DNA from: Rheum nobile
Lineage: Eukaryota; Streptophyta; Magnoliopsida; Caryophyllales; Polygonaceae
Direction: 5' to 3'
NCBI GenBank assembly: GCA_027886185.1
Contig: WOAB01000878.1
Span: 4,290,001 to 4,354,000 of the forward strand
DNA length: 64,000 nucleotides
In this document: positions 35,059 to 46,395 of the stretch, piece by piece
Position numbering within the stretch: position 1 is the first letter of the stretch
Layout of the letters: the number at the start of each line of letters is the position of its first letter
Notes under the pieces: generated by a model
Database searches by the model: none
Seen by the model: the letters and a program-made list of their open reading frames with translations, nothing else
Told to the model about the DNA's origin: nothing
Made by a program: the position numbers and the translations under genes

Positions 35059-37543
35059 TGTGATACCCCGTATTTTGTAAGGTTATTTTGGGAATTTTGG
35101 AATTTTTCCGAGTACCCGTTTAGTACGTCGGATTTAATTCAGGTAGCTTGAGACATTCTGTAATGTGCTCTATATCTGTAATATTTTTCTCAGTGAAATA
35201 AAATACAGACGACATGCTTCGAATGTTTATACGCGTTCGCGTACGATAATTTTTATCCTGGGTTAATGTCTTGCTCGTTCAAGAGCTGAATGGGCGGGAA
35301 AAGGCAAAAACGGCGACCGTCGTACAGTAACGGCGCCCGCCGTCGCTGGGCCCGATGTGTCAGGCCGTCGTCTCCTACTTTGGGCTCGCCAGAGCTAGGA
35401 ACGGCGACCGCCGTAATTACGGCGCCCGCCGTGATTACCCAGAGGTCATTACCCGTTGGTCGTCGGTGAGCTCTGGCCGCGCCGATCTAGCCCTGCTCGA
35501 CCTCGTCTAGGGTGATGATGATGTTCCCAATGCTTTGGCTATAAAAGGAGGTGTTGGGGGAAGGGTTTTGAGCCATCCCAGCACCGAATCTCTGCCAAAT
35601 CTTCCTCTCGCCGGAGTTTGTGCCCCTCGCCGGAATTCTAAAGCTTTCATTGGTGTCGTTTGGTGGTGTTTCCAGAAGCCCTTGTAAAGCCTTTTGGTTG
35701 CCTTTGGAGGTTGAAACCCAGAAAAGGCAAAAAGGGGTCGAAACGCGCATCATTTGGGTGAGTTTTTCTCTCGTTCTGTCGTCGGAGTTCTTCACGGCGA
35801 CCGCCGTGTTCTTTACGGCGCCCGCCGTGATGAATGCGGTGACAGCCGCCAAGAACGGCGCCCACCGTGATGAATGCGGCGACCGCCGCCAAGAACAGCG
35901 ACCGCCGCCAGTGCCCAGAATGCCTTCGTGGCTTTGGCTTGGTTGGTTGTCGTCGTGGCGTCTTTCCTTTCGTTTTCTTTCACCGTTTTTAGATTCGTAC
36001 TGTTGTTATGTCGGATCTAACTTAGGGTTCCTTTTATGGGTCGACTCGAAGGTGTTTGTGCTAGCGGAGCTATACCCGTGTCGAGCCCGGAATCTCGTCG
36101 TTGTCGTTAGGCTTGTTTCTATTCTGCGGATTAAGGCAAGTGGTGATTCGCTCTTGCTCATTCGTTCCATATTTACATTAATTATCAGTAGTTTATCTGA
36201 GTAATTAATTTGGAATGAATACTCTGTTTGTCTGGAAATGGTTTTGGTAAACTGTTTTGGAAAAAAAAATATTGATATTATAATAGGTTGTATATCTGTT
36301 AGAACAACGCTATTATCTGTGATTGCCTTTCAGGCCTTTATGTGGAGTTATTCTGTAACTGTTATTGTGCTGTAACTATTAGTTAGCACTTTTAGATAGG
36401 AACGTTACTCGGACTCGGTCTAGTCGTTTCTTTATAATCTGGTATCCGGGTGGCTCGTCTCCATCTGGTACTATTCTAATATCATGATCGGTCTCTTTCA
36501 CAAGTGTGTAGAGGCAGGACACTTAGCTGGTGTCACAAACCTTCTGGTGTACGCCACTCTCGACGAAACGTATACTAAGATGTGTCGTCCCAATGGTGGG
36601 GTACACATGTAAAAGTCTAATAACGTGATGTGTGTTTTTGAAACATAAATCAGATAAGTGCTACTCGACGCACATAATTAATAAACCTTCGGCGAGTAGT
36701 GCAGCTAAGTTATAGTGCAGCTAGGAAAACTCATCTCGACTTTGATCATAGTACGTTCTCTTTCCAATCTGGATTCGCTGTATGCGATGAGGTTGGTCGT
36801 GAACCGAAGCATCTCAGTCAACGTTTAAATCATTGTTGTATGATTCTATAAACATTCCAGATTTGTCATATTTCCTTAAAGACTCAATATCTTGGAGTCT
36901 CTTTTCGAGTCGATTTCTGTGAAGATTCAGTCTTCCAGAGTCTTCTCTTGTGCATACCTCTTGTTTATTCCAGTAGGAGTATGATGGTTGACTATCGTCA
37001 TCGATTATTATTCGAGAAGCGATGAGTCTAACCTAATACGACTGCTTCGAACCATTATGCTTTTTACCCTTGCTAGTCTATTCAAGTAGACTAACCCACG
37101 AACTTTGTTCTCCGCGTGTGGGCTGGTGTCATCCGTTCGATTCGGCACATCAGATCGAAAGTAGCTCAGAAGAATAGAAGGACTATGGAGTCGACGGTGG
37201 TTTTTGAACGTTTTAGTTATTTCTTTAATCAGGTTGAGATCTTTTGGACAATGACTTTGGTTGTAATGTATTTTATAAGACTTCCGCTGTATCCTACTTT
37301 ATAAGACTTCCGCTGTATTTGGTTTAAACTCTGTGTTGACCTATTCGGGATTGGGTTGTAATCCCGTAACTCATGTTTCTTTAACAATGTTATGTTTTGG
37401 AATTGAATGCTTTGATCATTATGTATCATTTGTATTTCATAAATTGTATTTAAATGGTAAAGCCTTGGGTGATCTCGGTAAGGAACACTGGGGTCACTGG
37501 CGGTAATATCTTTCCAAAAGGGTTAAGTTTTGGGGGTGTTACA
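35059..37543 (+). repeat. GypE 5' LTR
   Basis: 2,485 bp. TATA-like TATAAAA at 35540-35546. GC-rich palindromic 14-mers lie at 35310-35432 (before TATA) and 35794-35900 (after). Compared with the 3' LTR it has an extra 15-base stretch near 36705 (a duplicated GTGCAGCTA) and a 14-base stretch near 37376 not found in the other copy, and it lacks 6 bases near 35415. Open frames within it are not real genes. Confidence 0.92.
35310..35432 (+). repeat. GypE GC-rich palindromic 14-mer array (upstream set)
   Basis: Four near-identical copies: 35310-35323 (ACGGCGACCGTCGT), 35330-35343 (ACGGCGCCCGCCGT), 35401-35414 (ACGGCGACCGCCGT) and 35419-35432 (ACGGCGCCCGCCGT). The arms ACGGCG and CGCCGT are reverse complements around a two-base centre. 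The 3' LTR carries the same set at 43294-43422. Confidence 0.9.
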
Positions 37544-37547
37544 GTTG

Positions 37548-37560
37548 TGGTATCAGAGCC
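37548..37560 (+). other. GypE primer binding site
   Basis: TGGTATCAGAGCC, complementary to initiator tRNA-Met, four bases after the LTR end. Confidence 0.92.
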
Positions 37561-37756
37561 AAAGGTTTTAAAACGGGTTTGAGATTTTTATAAACCACTT
37601 ATCCGTTTTCAAAAATGCTTTAAAAAGGGCTCTAAATTTTCAAAGTAAAAAGAATTTAAAAACACCGTTCATAGTCATGCCTTCTGGATAGTCTGATATA
37701 GTAAGCTTGCTTCTATGTCTAGAAAGACTAATTCCTTCCTCGTTATCCTTTAGGAG

Positions 37757-38689
37757 ATGGGTGCATGTCTCTCTCAGAAGAAGGGGTCGGAAGATGCCGA
37801 GATGGATTCACCGTCTCCCGAGAGGCTAGACTTCCCTATACCCCAGAGGTGCTTCGAGGTTGGAGTCCCGAGCAGCCCACCTGAGGAGATCAAGCATGTG
37901 CTTCCTGAGTCGATAGTCCTGGTGTCAAGGAATGTTGTAGTTCCTGTGACAGCGCCAGTGGAGCGACTAAGGGAGGAAGCAATGCAAGAAGATGAATCGT
38001 CTAGGTACACGAGAGGGTACTACAATGACGATTATCTGATGGATATGATTATGGAAGGGAGCGAGGAGGAAGTGGAAGAAGAGGATGACCCCGAAGAGGA
38101 AGAGGACCCCATAGAGGATGACCCCGAAGAGGAAGAGGACCCCATCGAGGATGATCCCGAGGAGGATACCGAGATGGACCTCAGCGGACAAAACCAGGAG
38201 TCCGATGACTTGAGGCACTTGCTGGTGGATAGTCCGGAAACGGGGATGCAATTTATTCACCCCAGTTTAGAGTTACCACATGTGCAAGAGTTGTCACCAG
38301 TGCCAGAGTACGCACCCATGTCAGAAGCTGATTGGGAGACACTGTATACCGAGTACGGTATTAGGAGAAGTGATAGGGAATCTCAGTCTATCCCTACTCC
38401 AAGAAGAAGGAGGTCAGAATCCGAGCTGTAGGAGATCCTCCGCCAGAGCGAGGCAATCTCTGCAGAACAGCAGCGTCAGAGGGATGAGCTGATCGCCAGT
38501 ACTCAGAGGAGGGCTGGGATAGGAGGTCCAGTCATAGACGACCCATACTTTACCATGACTAAGATAGGACCATGTGCTTCACGGTCAAGCAGGGCACATA
38601 GTCCATCGTCAGATTCCGATGGAGAGCCCCGCCCGAAGAAGCCTTGCATGAGAAGTCTTCCGTATAGGAAACATTTTGGGACGCCATGA
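37757..38689 (+). pseudogene. GypE accessory ORF before gag
   Basis: I do not recognise this protein. ATG at 37757; TAG at 38429-38431 gives 224 aa, after which the same frame runs on to TGA at 38687-38689 (310 codons in all). The TAG may be a recent nonsense mutation. It is acidic, with an 11-residue tandem repeat DDPEEEEDPIE (33-bp units at 38084-38116 and 38117-38149, with a decayed third), a short basic PRRRRSE patch and a C-terminal Gln/Arg-rich helix-like part. It lies between PBS and gag where such elements normally have only a leader. Confidence 0.5.
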
Positions 38690-38932
38690 GATGGATCAAC
38701 ATGCCTAGAATAGTTCCCTTTTTCCAGTATTGCGGCATGTACCTTGTAAAATACTACGATCTCCGAGCAATTTGGTCCTGACACTCGGAAGATCGACTTA
38801 TGCGTAGCTTGTGTAATAGTTCCAGTTCATCTATAAAATACCCAGTTGATCTATTTCTGAGTGATTTTGCTACATTAAGTTTATGAAATAAATATTAGTG
38901 TATGAAATACTTGGAATTGGATCGGTAAACAG

Positions 38933-40075
38933 ATGGTGAACACAAGGAACACGACTCGAGCTGGTGTTGGGACCAGTCAAGATCCCAGACCAACCGCAAG
39001 GGATGTCACTCAAGACGAGCATGAGTCTGAGTCCCGCAATCATCCTAGACGTGAAGGTCAAGATCAGACCCAAGCACCAATGACTTTTGATGCTACAACG
39101 TTAGAGGCAATTCGAAGAATGGGCATGCAAGCAGTGACTGATATACTGCGACCAAGTGTGCCTCAAGCGCAAGAAGTGCCTACTAACCCACCGGTTCCGA
39201 GGTTTGAGGAGCCAGAAAACCATGTTGTTCAAGAGAATGCCGTCAGGGCTAGAGACAGCTATGGTCGCGCTCTTAAGACCATCACTTCCATGAGGCCCGA
39301 TTGCTATAACGGGAAAGGGGAGCCAGTAGCAGTGACTCATTGGTTCTCCCATATGGAGAGGCTATTTCGGAACGTGGAGTGTACTGAGGCCGAGAAGGTC
39401 CATATCGCTTCTCTTCAGCTGAAGGAGGAGGCTAGCGAGTGGTGGGAAAGCACAGGTTTGGCAGAGAGCCCAGTGTTGACTTGGTCGATGTTCAAGACCA
39501 AGATGGTTGATCGCTTTTTCTCTCATGCTATGAGAGAGGAAAAGCATAAAGAGTTCTTGTACCCAAAGATGGATGGTCTGAAAGTGACCGAGTTGGCATC
39601 TAAGTTCAATCATCTTTTACAGTACGCCCCTGCCGAGATTACCAGCGAGGCCCAAAAGATCTGGTACTTCCACGAGTGGATGAGCCCGGATATCAAGCCG
39701 TTAATGGTGCACCACACATGCTCTACCTTGGAGCAGTATGTGGATTGTGCCTATAAGCTGGAGGTAACTCTAGAGGAGTCGACCAAGAGGCGCAACCGAC
39801 AGAAGTCCATGCAGAACCAGAACCAGGGAGGTAGCTTTAAGCGCCCTACGCCACCGTCTAACTTTGCCAAGTCCGGCCGAGCTAAGACGGAGATGACGCA
39901 AGGAGGATCGACTCAGCAGTCAGGGCAGACCAGGAGTTCAGTTCAGTGTTATAACTGTGGTACTGATGGGCACAAGAGTAATGAGTGTCAGAAGGAGAAG
40001 AGGTCGTGCTTTGGGTGTGGACGTGATGGTCATCTGCAAAAGTTCTGCAAGCAGGGGAAGCAGAAGGGAGTATAG
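38933..40075 (+). CDS. GypE gag
   Basis: 380 aa, intact to TAG at 40073-40075. N-terminal disordered part, then a retrotransposon gag core (AVTHWFSHMERLFRNVECTE; EASEWWEST; FKTKMVDRFF) and two CCHC knuckles, CYNCGTDGHKSNEC (about residues 339-352) and CFGCGRDGHLQKFC (359-372). Pol is in the same frame, so the UAG is either a nonsense change of CAG or a recoding site. Structural protein of the virus-like particle. Confidence 0.88.
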   Translation: MVNTRNTTRAGVGTSQDPRPTARDVTQDEHESESRNHPRREGQDQTQAPMTFDATTLEAIRRMGMQAVTDILRPSVPQAQEVPTNPPVPRFEEPENHVVQENAVRARDSYGRALKTITSMRPDCYNGKGEPVAVTHWFSHMERLFRNVECTEAEKVHIASLQLKEEASEWWESTGLAESPVLTWSMFKTKMVDRFFSHAMREEKHKEFLYPKMDGLKVTELASKFNHLLQYAPAEITSEAQKIWYFHEWMSPDIKPLMVHHTCSTLEQYVDCAYKLEVTLEESTKRRNRQKSMQNQNQGGSFKRPTPPSNFAKSGRAKTEMTQGGSTQQSGQTRSSVQCYNCGTDGHKSNECQKEKRSCFGCGRDGHLQKFCKQGKQKGV

Positions 40076-43006
40076 TCGCAGCAAGGGTCAGTTCATCAGA
40101 GCAACCGACCTAGGTTCAAGCCTGCCGAGACTCCTAGCCCGTCAGTCCAGACGACTGCTCAGAACAGGGGAAAGACCCTAACTATTTCTGGAAGTCAGGG
40201 ACAACGCTTGTACGAGATGCGTGAAGCAGATGGACCCAATGCTCCAATTGCTCAAGGTACTTTATACCTTCACTCTACTTCAGTGTGCATTCTATTTGAT
40301 TCTGGTGCTACGCATTCCTTTATTTTGGATAGCTGTGTTAGCAAGTTAGACTTAGTGTGCAACGATTCGTGCGACCCTTTCGTCGTTAGTCTTCCTAATG
40401 GAGAACGTTTGGTGGGAACCAAGCATCTGTCCGACTTTCCGATTACCATTCAGGGTAAGGAGTTCCAGGCAGATTTAATCTGCATAGCCATGGCTCCATA
40501 TGACATTATCCTCGGTATGGATTGGCTGACGCATCACAAGGCGGTGATCGACTTCAGTTCAAGAACGGTGACGGTGTCATCTGGGGGCCAGTTCGTGTGC
40601 AAGTTCAAAGGTCGAAATGACGCTGATAACGGCAAGCTGATCAATGCGATGGCTGTGTTTAAGCTACTACGACAAGGATGTGTCGGGTACCTTTGCTACT
40701 TGGATTCGCCCGTGAAGGATGGACCTGAGGTTCTTGATATTCCTGTAGTTAGGGATTTTTCGGATGTCTTTCCGGAAGAAATTCCTGGATTACCCCTGAA
40801 CCGTGACGTAGAATTTTCAATTGATCTTGAGCCTGGTACGGCGCCGATTTCCAAATCACCGTATCGGATGGCTCCAGCTGAGATGCAAGAATTGAAGAAT
40901 CAACTTGAAGATCTTCTTGACAAAGGTTATGTCAGGCCGAGTGCATCGCCGTGGGGTGCTCCGGTATTGTTCGTCAAAAAGAAGGACGGATCGTTTCGAC
41001 TTTGTATCGACTACCGAGAGTTGAACAAGGTGACGATCAAGAACAAGTATCCTTTTCCTAGGATTGATGACATGTTGGACCAGTTGCAGGGAGCAAAGGC
41101 TTTCTCCAAGATCGACCTGAGATCTGGATATCATCAACTCAGGATTCGTGAGCAGGACATTCCTAGAACTGCGTTTAGGACCAGATATGGTCATTACGAG
41201 TTCGTAGTAATGCCTTTTGGGCTTACAAATGCTCCAGCTGTCTATATGGATTTGATGAACCGATGTTTCCACCAGTACTTGGATAAGTTCGTGGTGGTCT
41301 TCATCGACGACATTCTAATCTATTCTCCGAATGAAGAAGTCCACGAGGAATATCTGCGGATTGCCTTGTCAATCCTTAGACAACATCAGTTTTTTGCTAA
41401 ATTGTCTAAATGTGAATTCTGGATAAAGGAAGTGGCTTTCTTAGGCAATGTGATCAATAAAAATGGGGTTATGGTTGATCCCCAAAAGATTGAAGCGGTG
41501 GCTAATTGGACACAGCCCCAGAACGTGAAGGAGGTGCGTAGTTTTCTTGGACTTGCCGGGTATTACAGAAGGTTCGTAGAAGGATTTTCAAAGATCGCTC
41601 TACCTATGACCAATCTACTCCGCAAGGTTCACAAGAAGTTTGTCTGGAATGACAAGTGCGAGGCCAGTTTCCAGGAGTTGAAGCAACGACTGACCTCGGC
41701 ACCCGTGTTAGCACTCCCAGAGGGGAACGACGATTATGTGGTCTATAGTGATGCTTCAAAGTGTGGTCTTGGTTGTGTTTTGATGCAGAGGGGCAGAGTC
41801 ATTGCTTATGCATCCAGGCAACTCAATACGTACGAAGAAAACTATCCGACACATGATCTTGAGCTAGTAGTGGTTGTCTTTGCGCTGAAGATTTGGAGGC
41901 ATTACCTCTACGGTATAAGATGCCAAGTCTTCACTGACCACAAAAGTCTCAAGTATATATTTACTCAAAAGGAGCTAAATATGAGACAACGCCGCTGGCT
42001 AGAGTTGCTCAAGGACTACGACATGGAGTTGCTATATCATCCGGGCAAGGCTAATGTAGTAGCTGATGCACTAAGCCGGAAGACAACGCACGAGCATGTA
42101 GTTGCTCTACTTACTGCTCAAACCAAGCTAAACCAAGAGTCATGCGACATTGAAGTCTTGTATGACCAGCGTAGAGGGTACCTGAGTATGATGGAAATTC
42201 AGGCTACACTACTGGATCAGATCAAAGAAAAGCAAGTCGATGACATCATCTTGGTGAAGTTAAGCAGTGAAGTGATGGATGGGAAAGCTCCCAGTTTTGT
42301 GGTTCAGGATGATGGATCACTTTGGTTTCAAGATCGGATCTGTATGCCTGACACAGAAGGTCTTCGTCAGTTGGTGATGAGAGAAGCTCATTCATCTACT
42401 TATTCTGTGCATCCTGGCTCTAGCAAGATGTACAATGCCGACAAAATTCTGCTTGGACCAGAGTTGGTCGAAAGGACGGCTTCAGACATTGTTTTGATTA
42501 GACAAAGGATGTTGACCGCTCAGAGTCGACAGAAGTCCTATGCAGATCGAAAGCATAGGAATGTCGAGTTCGAGGTTGGCGACAAGGTCTTCGTCAAGGT
42601 GTCGCCTTCCAAAGGAGTTTTCATATTTGGTAAGCGTGGGAAGCTTAACCCTCGCTACGTGGGACCATTCGAGATTCTGGATAGAGTAGGATCTCTAGCG
42701 TACCACTTGGCGTTGTCGCCATCAGCTCATCCAGTGCATAATGTGTTCCACGTATCTCTGCTCAGAAAGTATGTGCCAGATGAGTCTCATGTACTGAGTT
42801 ATGAGGACATCAAGATTCAAGCTAATGGTACTTATGAAGAGTTGCCCGTGCGCATTTTAGAGCGTCGGGAGAAGCAGCTGCGTAGCAAGATCGTACCATT
42901 GGTACGGATTCAGTAGTCCAAGTCTGGATCGGAGGAAGTTACTTGGGAAACGTGGGAAACCGAGTCAGATATGCTCAGGCGTTTTCCCGAGTTATTTTTG
43001 ACCTAA
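40076..43006 (+). pseudogene. GypE pol: protease, RT, RNase H, truncated integrase
   Basis: Frame open from 40076; the first ATG is at 40208 and it runs 902 codons to TAG at 42914-42916, then continues to TAA at 43004-43006. The TAG sits before SKSGSEEVTWE, where a Trp codon is expected (TGG to TAG). Protease DSGATHS at residues 31-37; RT with FIDD near residue 365; RNase H from YSDASKCGLG; the integrase zinc region only as far as HPGSSKMY; then a jump near 42433 to NADKILLGPELVERT and the C-terminal integrase part. About 250 residues including the DDE core are missing, in frame. Confidence 0.88.
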
Positions 43007-43029
43007 GTTTCGGGGTCGAAACTTCTTTT

Positions 43030-43042
43030 AAGGGGGAGGAGA
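43030..43042 (+). other. GypE polypurine tract
   Basis: AAGGGGGAGGAGA immediately before the 3' LTR at 43043. This is the usual plus-strand priming site. Confidence 0.9.
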
Positions 43043-45503
43043 TGTGATACCCCGTATTTTGTAAGGTTATTTTGGGAATTTTGGAATTTTCCCGAGTACC
43101 CGTTTAGTACGTCGGATTTAATTCAGGTAGCTTGAGACATTCTGTAATGTGCTTTGTATCTGTAATATTTTTCTCAGTGAAATAAAATACAGACGACATG
43201 CTTCGGATGTTTATACGCGTTCGCGTACGATAATTTTTATCCCGGATTAATGTCTTGCTCGTTCAAGAGCTGAATGGGCGGGAAAAGGCAAAAACGGCAA
43301 CCGTCGTACAGTAACGGCGCCCGCCGTCGCTGGGCCCGATGTGTCAGGTCGTCGTCTCCTACTCTGGGCTCGCCAGAGCTAGGAACGGCGACCGCCGTAG
43401 GCAAAATTGCGGCGCCCGCCGTGATTACCCAGAGGTCATTACCCGTTGGTCGTCGGTGAGCTCTGGCCGTGCCGATCTAGCCCTGCTCGGCCTCGTCTAG
43501 GGTGATGATGATGTTCCCATTGCTTTGGCTATAAAAGGAGGTGTTGGGGGAAGGGTTTTGAGCCATCCCAGCATCGAATCTCTGCCAAATCTTCCTCTCG
43601 CCGGAGTTTGTGCCCCTCGCCGGAATTCTGAAGCTTTCGTTGGTGTCGTTTGGTGGTGTTTCCAGAAGCCCTTGTGAAGCCTTTTGGTTGCCTTTGGAGG
43701 TTGGAACCCAGGCAAGGCAAAAAGGGGTCGAAACGCGCATCATTTGGGTGAGTTGTTCTCTCGTTCTGTCGTCGGAGTTCTTCACGGCGACCGCCGTGTT
43801 CTTTATGGCGCCCGCCGTGATGAATGTGGTGACCGCCGCCAAGAACGGCGCCCGCCGTGATGAATGCGGCGACCGCTGCCAAGAACAGCGACCGCCGCCA
43901 GTGCCCAGAATGCCTTCGTGGCTTTGGCTTGGTTGGTTGTCGTCGTGGCGTCTTTCCTTTTGTTTTCTTTCGCCGTTTTTAGATTCGTATTATTGTTATG
44001 TCGGATCTAACTTAGGGTTCCTTTGATGGGTCGACTCGAAAGTGTTTGTGCTAGCGGAGCTATACCCGTGTCGAGCCCGGAATCTCGTCATTGTCGTTAG
44101 GCTTGTTTCTATTCTGCGGATTAAGGCAAGTGGCGGTTCGCTCTTGCTCATTCGTTCCATATTTACATTAATTATCAGTATTTTATCTGAGTAATTAATT
44201 TGGAATGAATACTCTGTTTGTCTGGAAATGGTTTTGGTAAACTGTTTTGGAAAACAAAATATTGATATTATAATAGGTTGTATATCTGTTAGAACAGCGC
44301 TATTATCTGTGATCGCCTTTCGGGCCTTTATGTGGAGTTATTCTGTAACTGTTATTGTGCTGTAACTGTTAGTTAGCATTGTTAGATAGGAACGTTACTC
44401 GGACTCGGTCCAGTCGTTTCTTTATAATCTGGTATCGGGGTGGCTCGTCTCCATCTGGTACTACTCTAAGATCATGATTGGTCTCTTTCACAAGTGTGTA
44501 GAGGCAGGACACTTAGCTGGTGTCACAAACCTTTCGGTGTACGTCACTCTCGACGAAACGTATACTAAGATGTGTCGTCCCAATGGTGGGGTACACATGT
44601 AAAAGTCTAATAACGTGATGTGTGTTTTTGAAACATAAATCAGATAAGTGTTACTCGACGCACATAATTAATAAACCTTCGGCGAGTAGTGCAGCTAGGA
44701 AAACTCGTCTCGACTTTGATCATAGTACGTTCTCTTTCCAATCTGGATTCGCTGTATGCGATGAGGTTGGTCGTGAACCGAAGCATCTCAGTCAACGTTT
44801 AAATCATTGTTGTATGATTCTGTAAACATTCCAGATTTGTCATATTTCCTTAAAGACTCAATCTCTTGGAGTCTCTTTTCGAGTCGATTTCTGTGAAGAT
44901 TCAGTCTTCCAGAGTCTTCTCTTGTGCATACCTCTTGTTTATTCCAGTAGGAGTATGATGGTTGACTATCGTCATCGATTATTATTCGAGAAGCGATGAG
45001 TCTAACCTAATACTACTGCTTCGAACCATTCTGCTTTTTACCCTTGCTAGTCTATTCAAGTAGACTAACCCACAAACTTTGTTCTCCGCATGTGGGCCGG
45101 TGTCATCCGTTCGATTCGGCACATCAAATCGAAAGTAGCTCAGAAGAATAGAAGGACTATGGAGTCGACGGTGGCTTTTGAACGTTTTAGTTATTTCTTT
45201 AATCAGGTTGAGATCTTTTGGACAATGACTTTGGTTGTAATGTGTTTTATAAGACTTCCGCTGTATCCTAATTTATAAGACTTACGCTGTATTTGGTTTA
45301 AACTCTGTGTTGACCTATTCGGGATTGGGTTGTAATCCCGTAACTCATGTTATGTTTTGGAATTGAATGTTTTGATCATTATGTATCATTTGTATTTAAT
45401 AAATTGTATTTAAATGGTAAAGCCTTGGGTGATCTCGGTAAGGAACACTGGGATCACTAGCGGTAATACCTTTCCAAAAGGGTTAAGTTTTGGGGGTGTT
45501 ACA
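43043..45503 (+). repeat. GypE 3' LTR
   Basis: 2,461 bp, closely matching 35059-37543. TATAAAA at 43530-43536. GC-rich palindromic copies at 43314-43327, 43385-43398 and 43409-43422. Target duplication GATTG follows. Confidence 0.92.
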
Positions 45504-45508
45504 GATTG

Positions 45509-45962
45509 GGCTGCTTGTCCCCTTACTCGGCGTTCGTTGACTGGTTATTTTGTTCTCTTGGGTGACTCACCTATCTCTTGGAAGACCAAGAAACAACCCA
45601 CTGTCTCTCGCTCTTCCGCTGAAGCAGAGTATCGCTCGATGGCAGCTGCTTGTTATGAGCTTATTTGGCTCAAGGCTTTTCTCTTGTCTCTCGGGTATCG
45701 TCACACGAACCCCATGCATCTCGTTTGTGATAGCCAGACCGCTTTACACATCTCTGCTAATCCCGTTTTCCATGAACGGACCAAGCATATTGAGATAGAT
45801 TGTCATTTTATTCGTGATCTTATTCAGTCCGGTTGCGTATCCACCTCTTTTGTTCCATCTAATGACCAACTGGCTGATATCTTTACGAAGGCGTTGGGCA
45901 AGCAACAATTTACTTATCTCCTTTGCAAGTTGGACATTCGAGACTTACATGCTCCAACTTGA
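45509..45962 (+). pseudogene. CopD RNase H, 3' end
   Basis: Continuation after GypE: WAACPLTRRSLTGYFVLLG, SRSSAEAEYRSMA, ERTKHIEIDCHFIRD and LADIFTKALG, ending TGA at 45960-45962. The catalytic Asp side chain residues are split between this piece and the one ending at 35058. Intact in sequence but separated from the rest. Confidence 0.9.
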
Positions 45963-46162
45963 GGGAGAGTATTGAGAATATTATCTTATAGAAGATATTG
46001 TGTACATATCTTTTTAGTTAGTTTCCTTATCATTTCCTTGTTTATAGGATCTCTAGTCTAGATTAGTTATCTTATCTTGGTGACTTAGTATATATATGCA
46101 TTACGTGATTAATGGAACAAGCAGAGGAAATTCTTCCCAATTCATGTGTTCATAATTTCACA
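45961..46162 (+). repeat. CopD PPT and 3' LTR
   Basis: PPT GAGGGAGAG at 45961-45969, LTR 45970-46162 (193 bp) starting TATTGAGAATA, ending TTTCACA. Target duplication GCATG 46163-46167. It points toward the JINGUBANG-type gene, whose stop is about 230 bp away. Confidence 0.88.
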
Positions 46163-46167
46163 GCATG

Positions 46168-46395
46168 CCTTACGTTTTTGTACCCGACCCAATACGATGA
46201 TACACATAATTTACTTGTAAATTATACAAAAGATAATAAAAATGAACAAACCTTACTTACATTGGGTTGTGGTTATTTACTACGTACAAGTCACAAAAAG
46301 TTACCTGAAACTTAATTAAAACTCGATCTTACCATGCATGATTGGATGAACGTGAGCTCTGATATATAATCAAAAGGCAGATTTGGTCCTTTGGA
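46168..46395. other. Spacer downstream of the WD40 gene
   Basis: AT-rich, no gene. It is the 3' flank of the minus-strand gene; AATAAA-like signals are not clear, though TTTTATTATC-rich sequence near 46235-46245 could serve. Confidence 0.45.

Larger units (their letters stand above)
35059..45503 (+). mobile_element. GypE: Tekay-like chromovirus (Ty3/gypsy) lacking the integrase core
   Basis: 10,445 bp, termini TG...CA, target duplication GATTG (35054-35058, 45504-45508). Long LTRs (2,485 and 2,461 bp) begin TGTGATACCCCG. PBS for tRNA-Met. Interior: an accessory ORF, gag with two knuckles, then pol whose order protease-RT-RNase H-integrase places it in Ty3/gypsy; the C-terminal motif (HNVFHVSLLRKY and then VTWE) is of chromovirus type, so Tekay is the likely clade. 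The integrase catalytic core is missing without loss of frame. Confidence 0.9.
20896..46162 (+). mobile_element. CopD: short-LTR copia element split by SireB and GypE
   Basis: LTRs of 202 bp (20896-21097) and 193 bp (45970-46162), target duplication GCATG on both sides (20891-20895, 46163-46167), PBS and PPT in place. Removing SireB and GypE leaves about 4.9 kb, normal for a short-LTR plant copia of the Ale/Retrofit kind (lineage inferred). The LTRs begin TATTG rather than TG in both copies. The coding region is interrupted twice by insertions and also by nonsense codons and frameshifts. Confidence 0.9.

Noticed and set aside
35620..36204. 194-aa frame in the GypE 5' LTR (and a 138-aa one in the 3' LTR)
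   Set aside because: It lies in the LTR after TATA, overlaps the palindromes and differs in length between the LTRs; probably chance reading frames.
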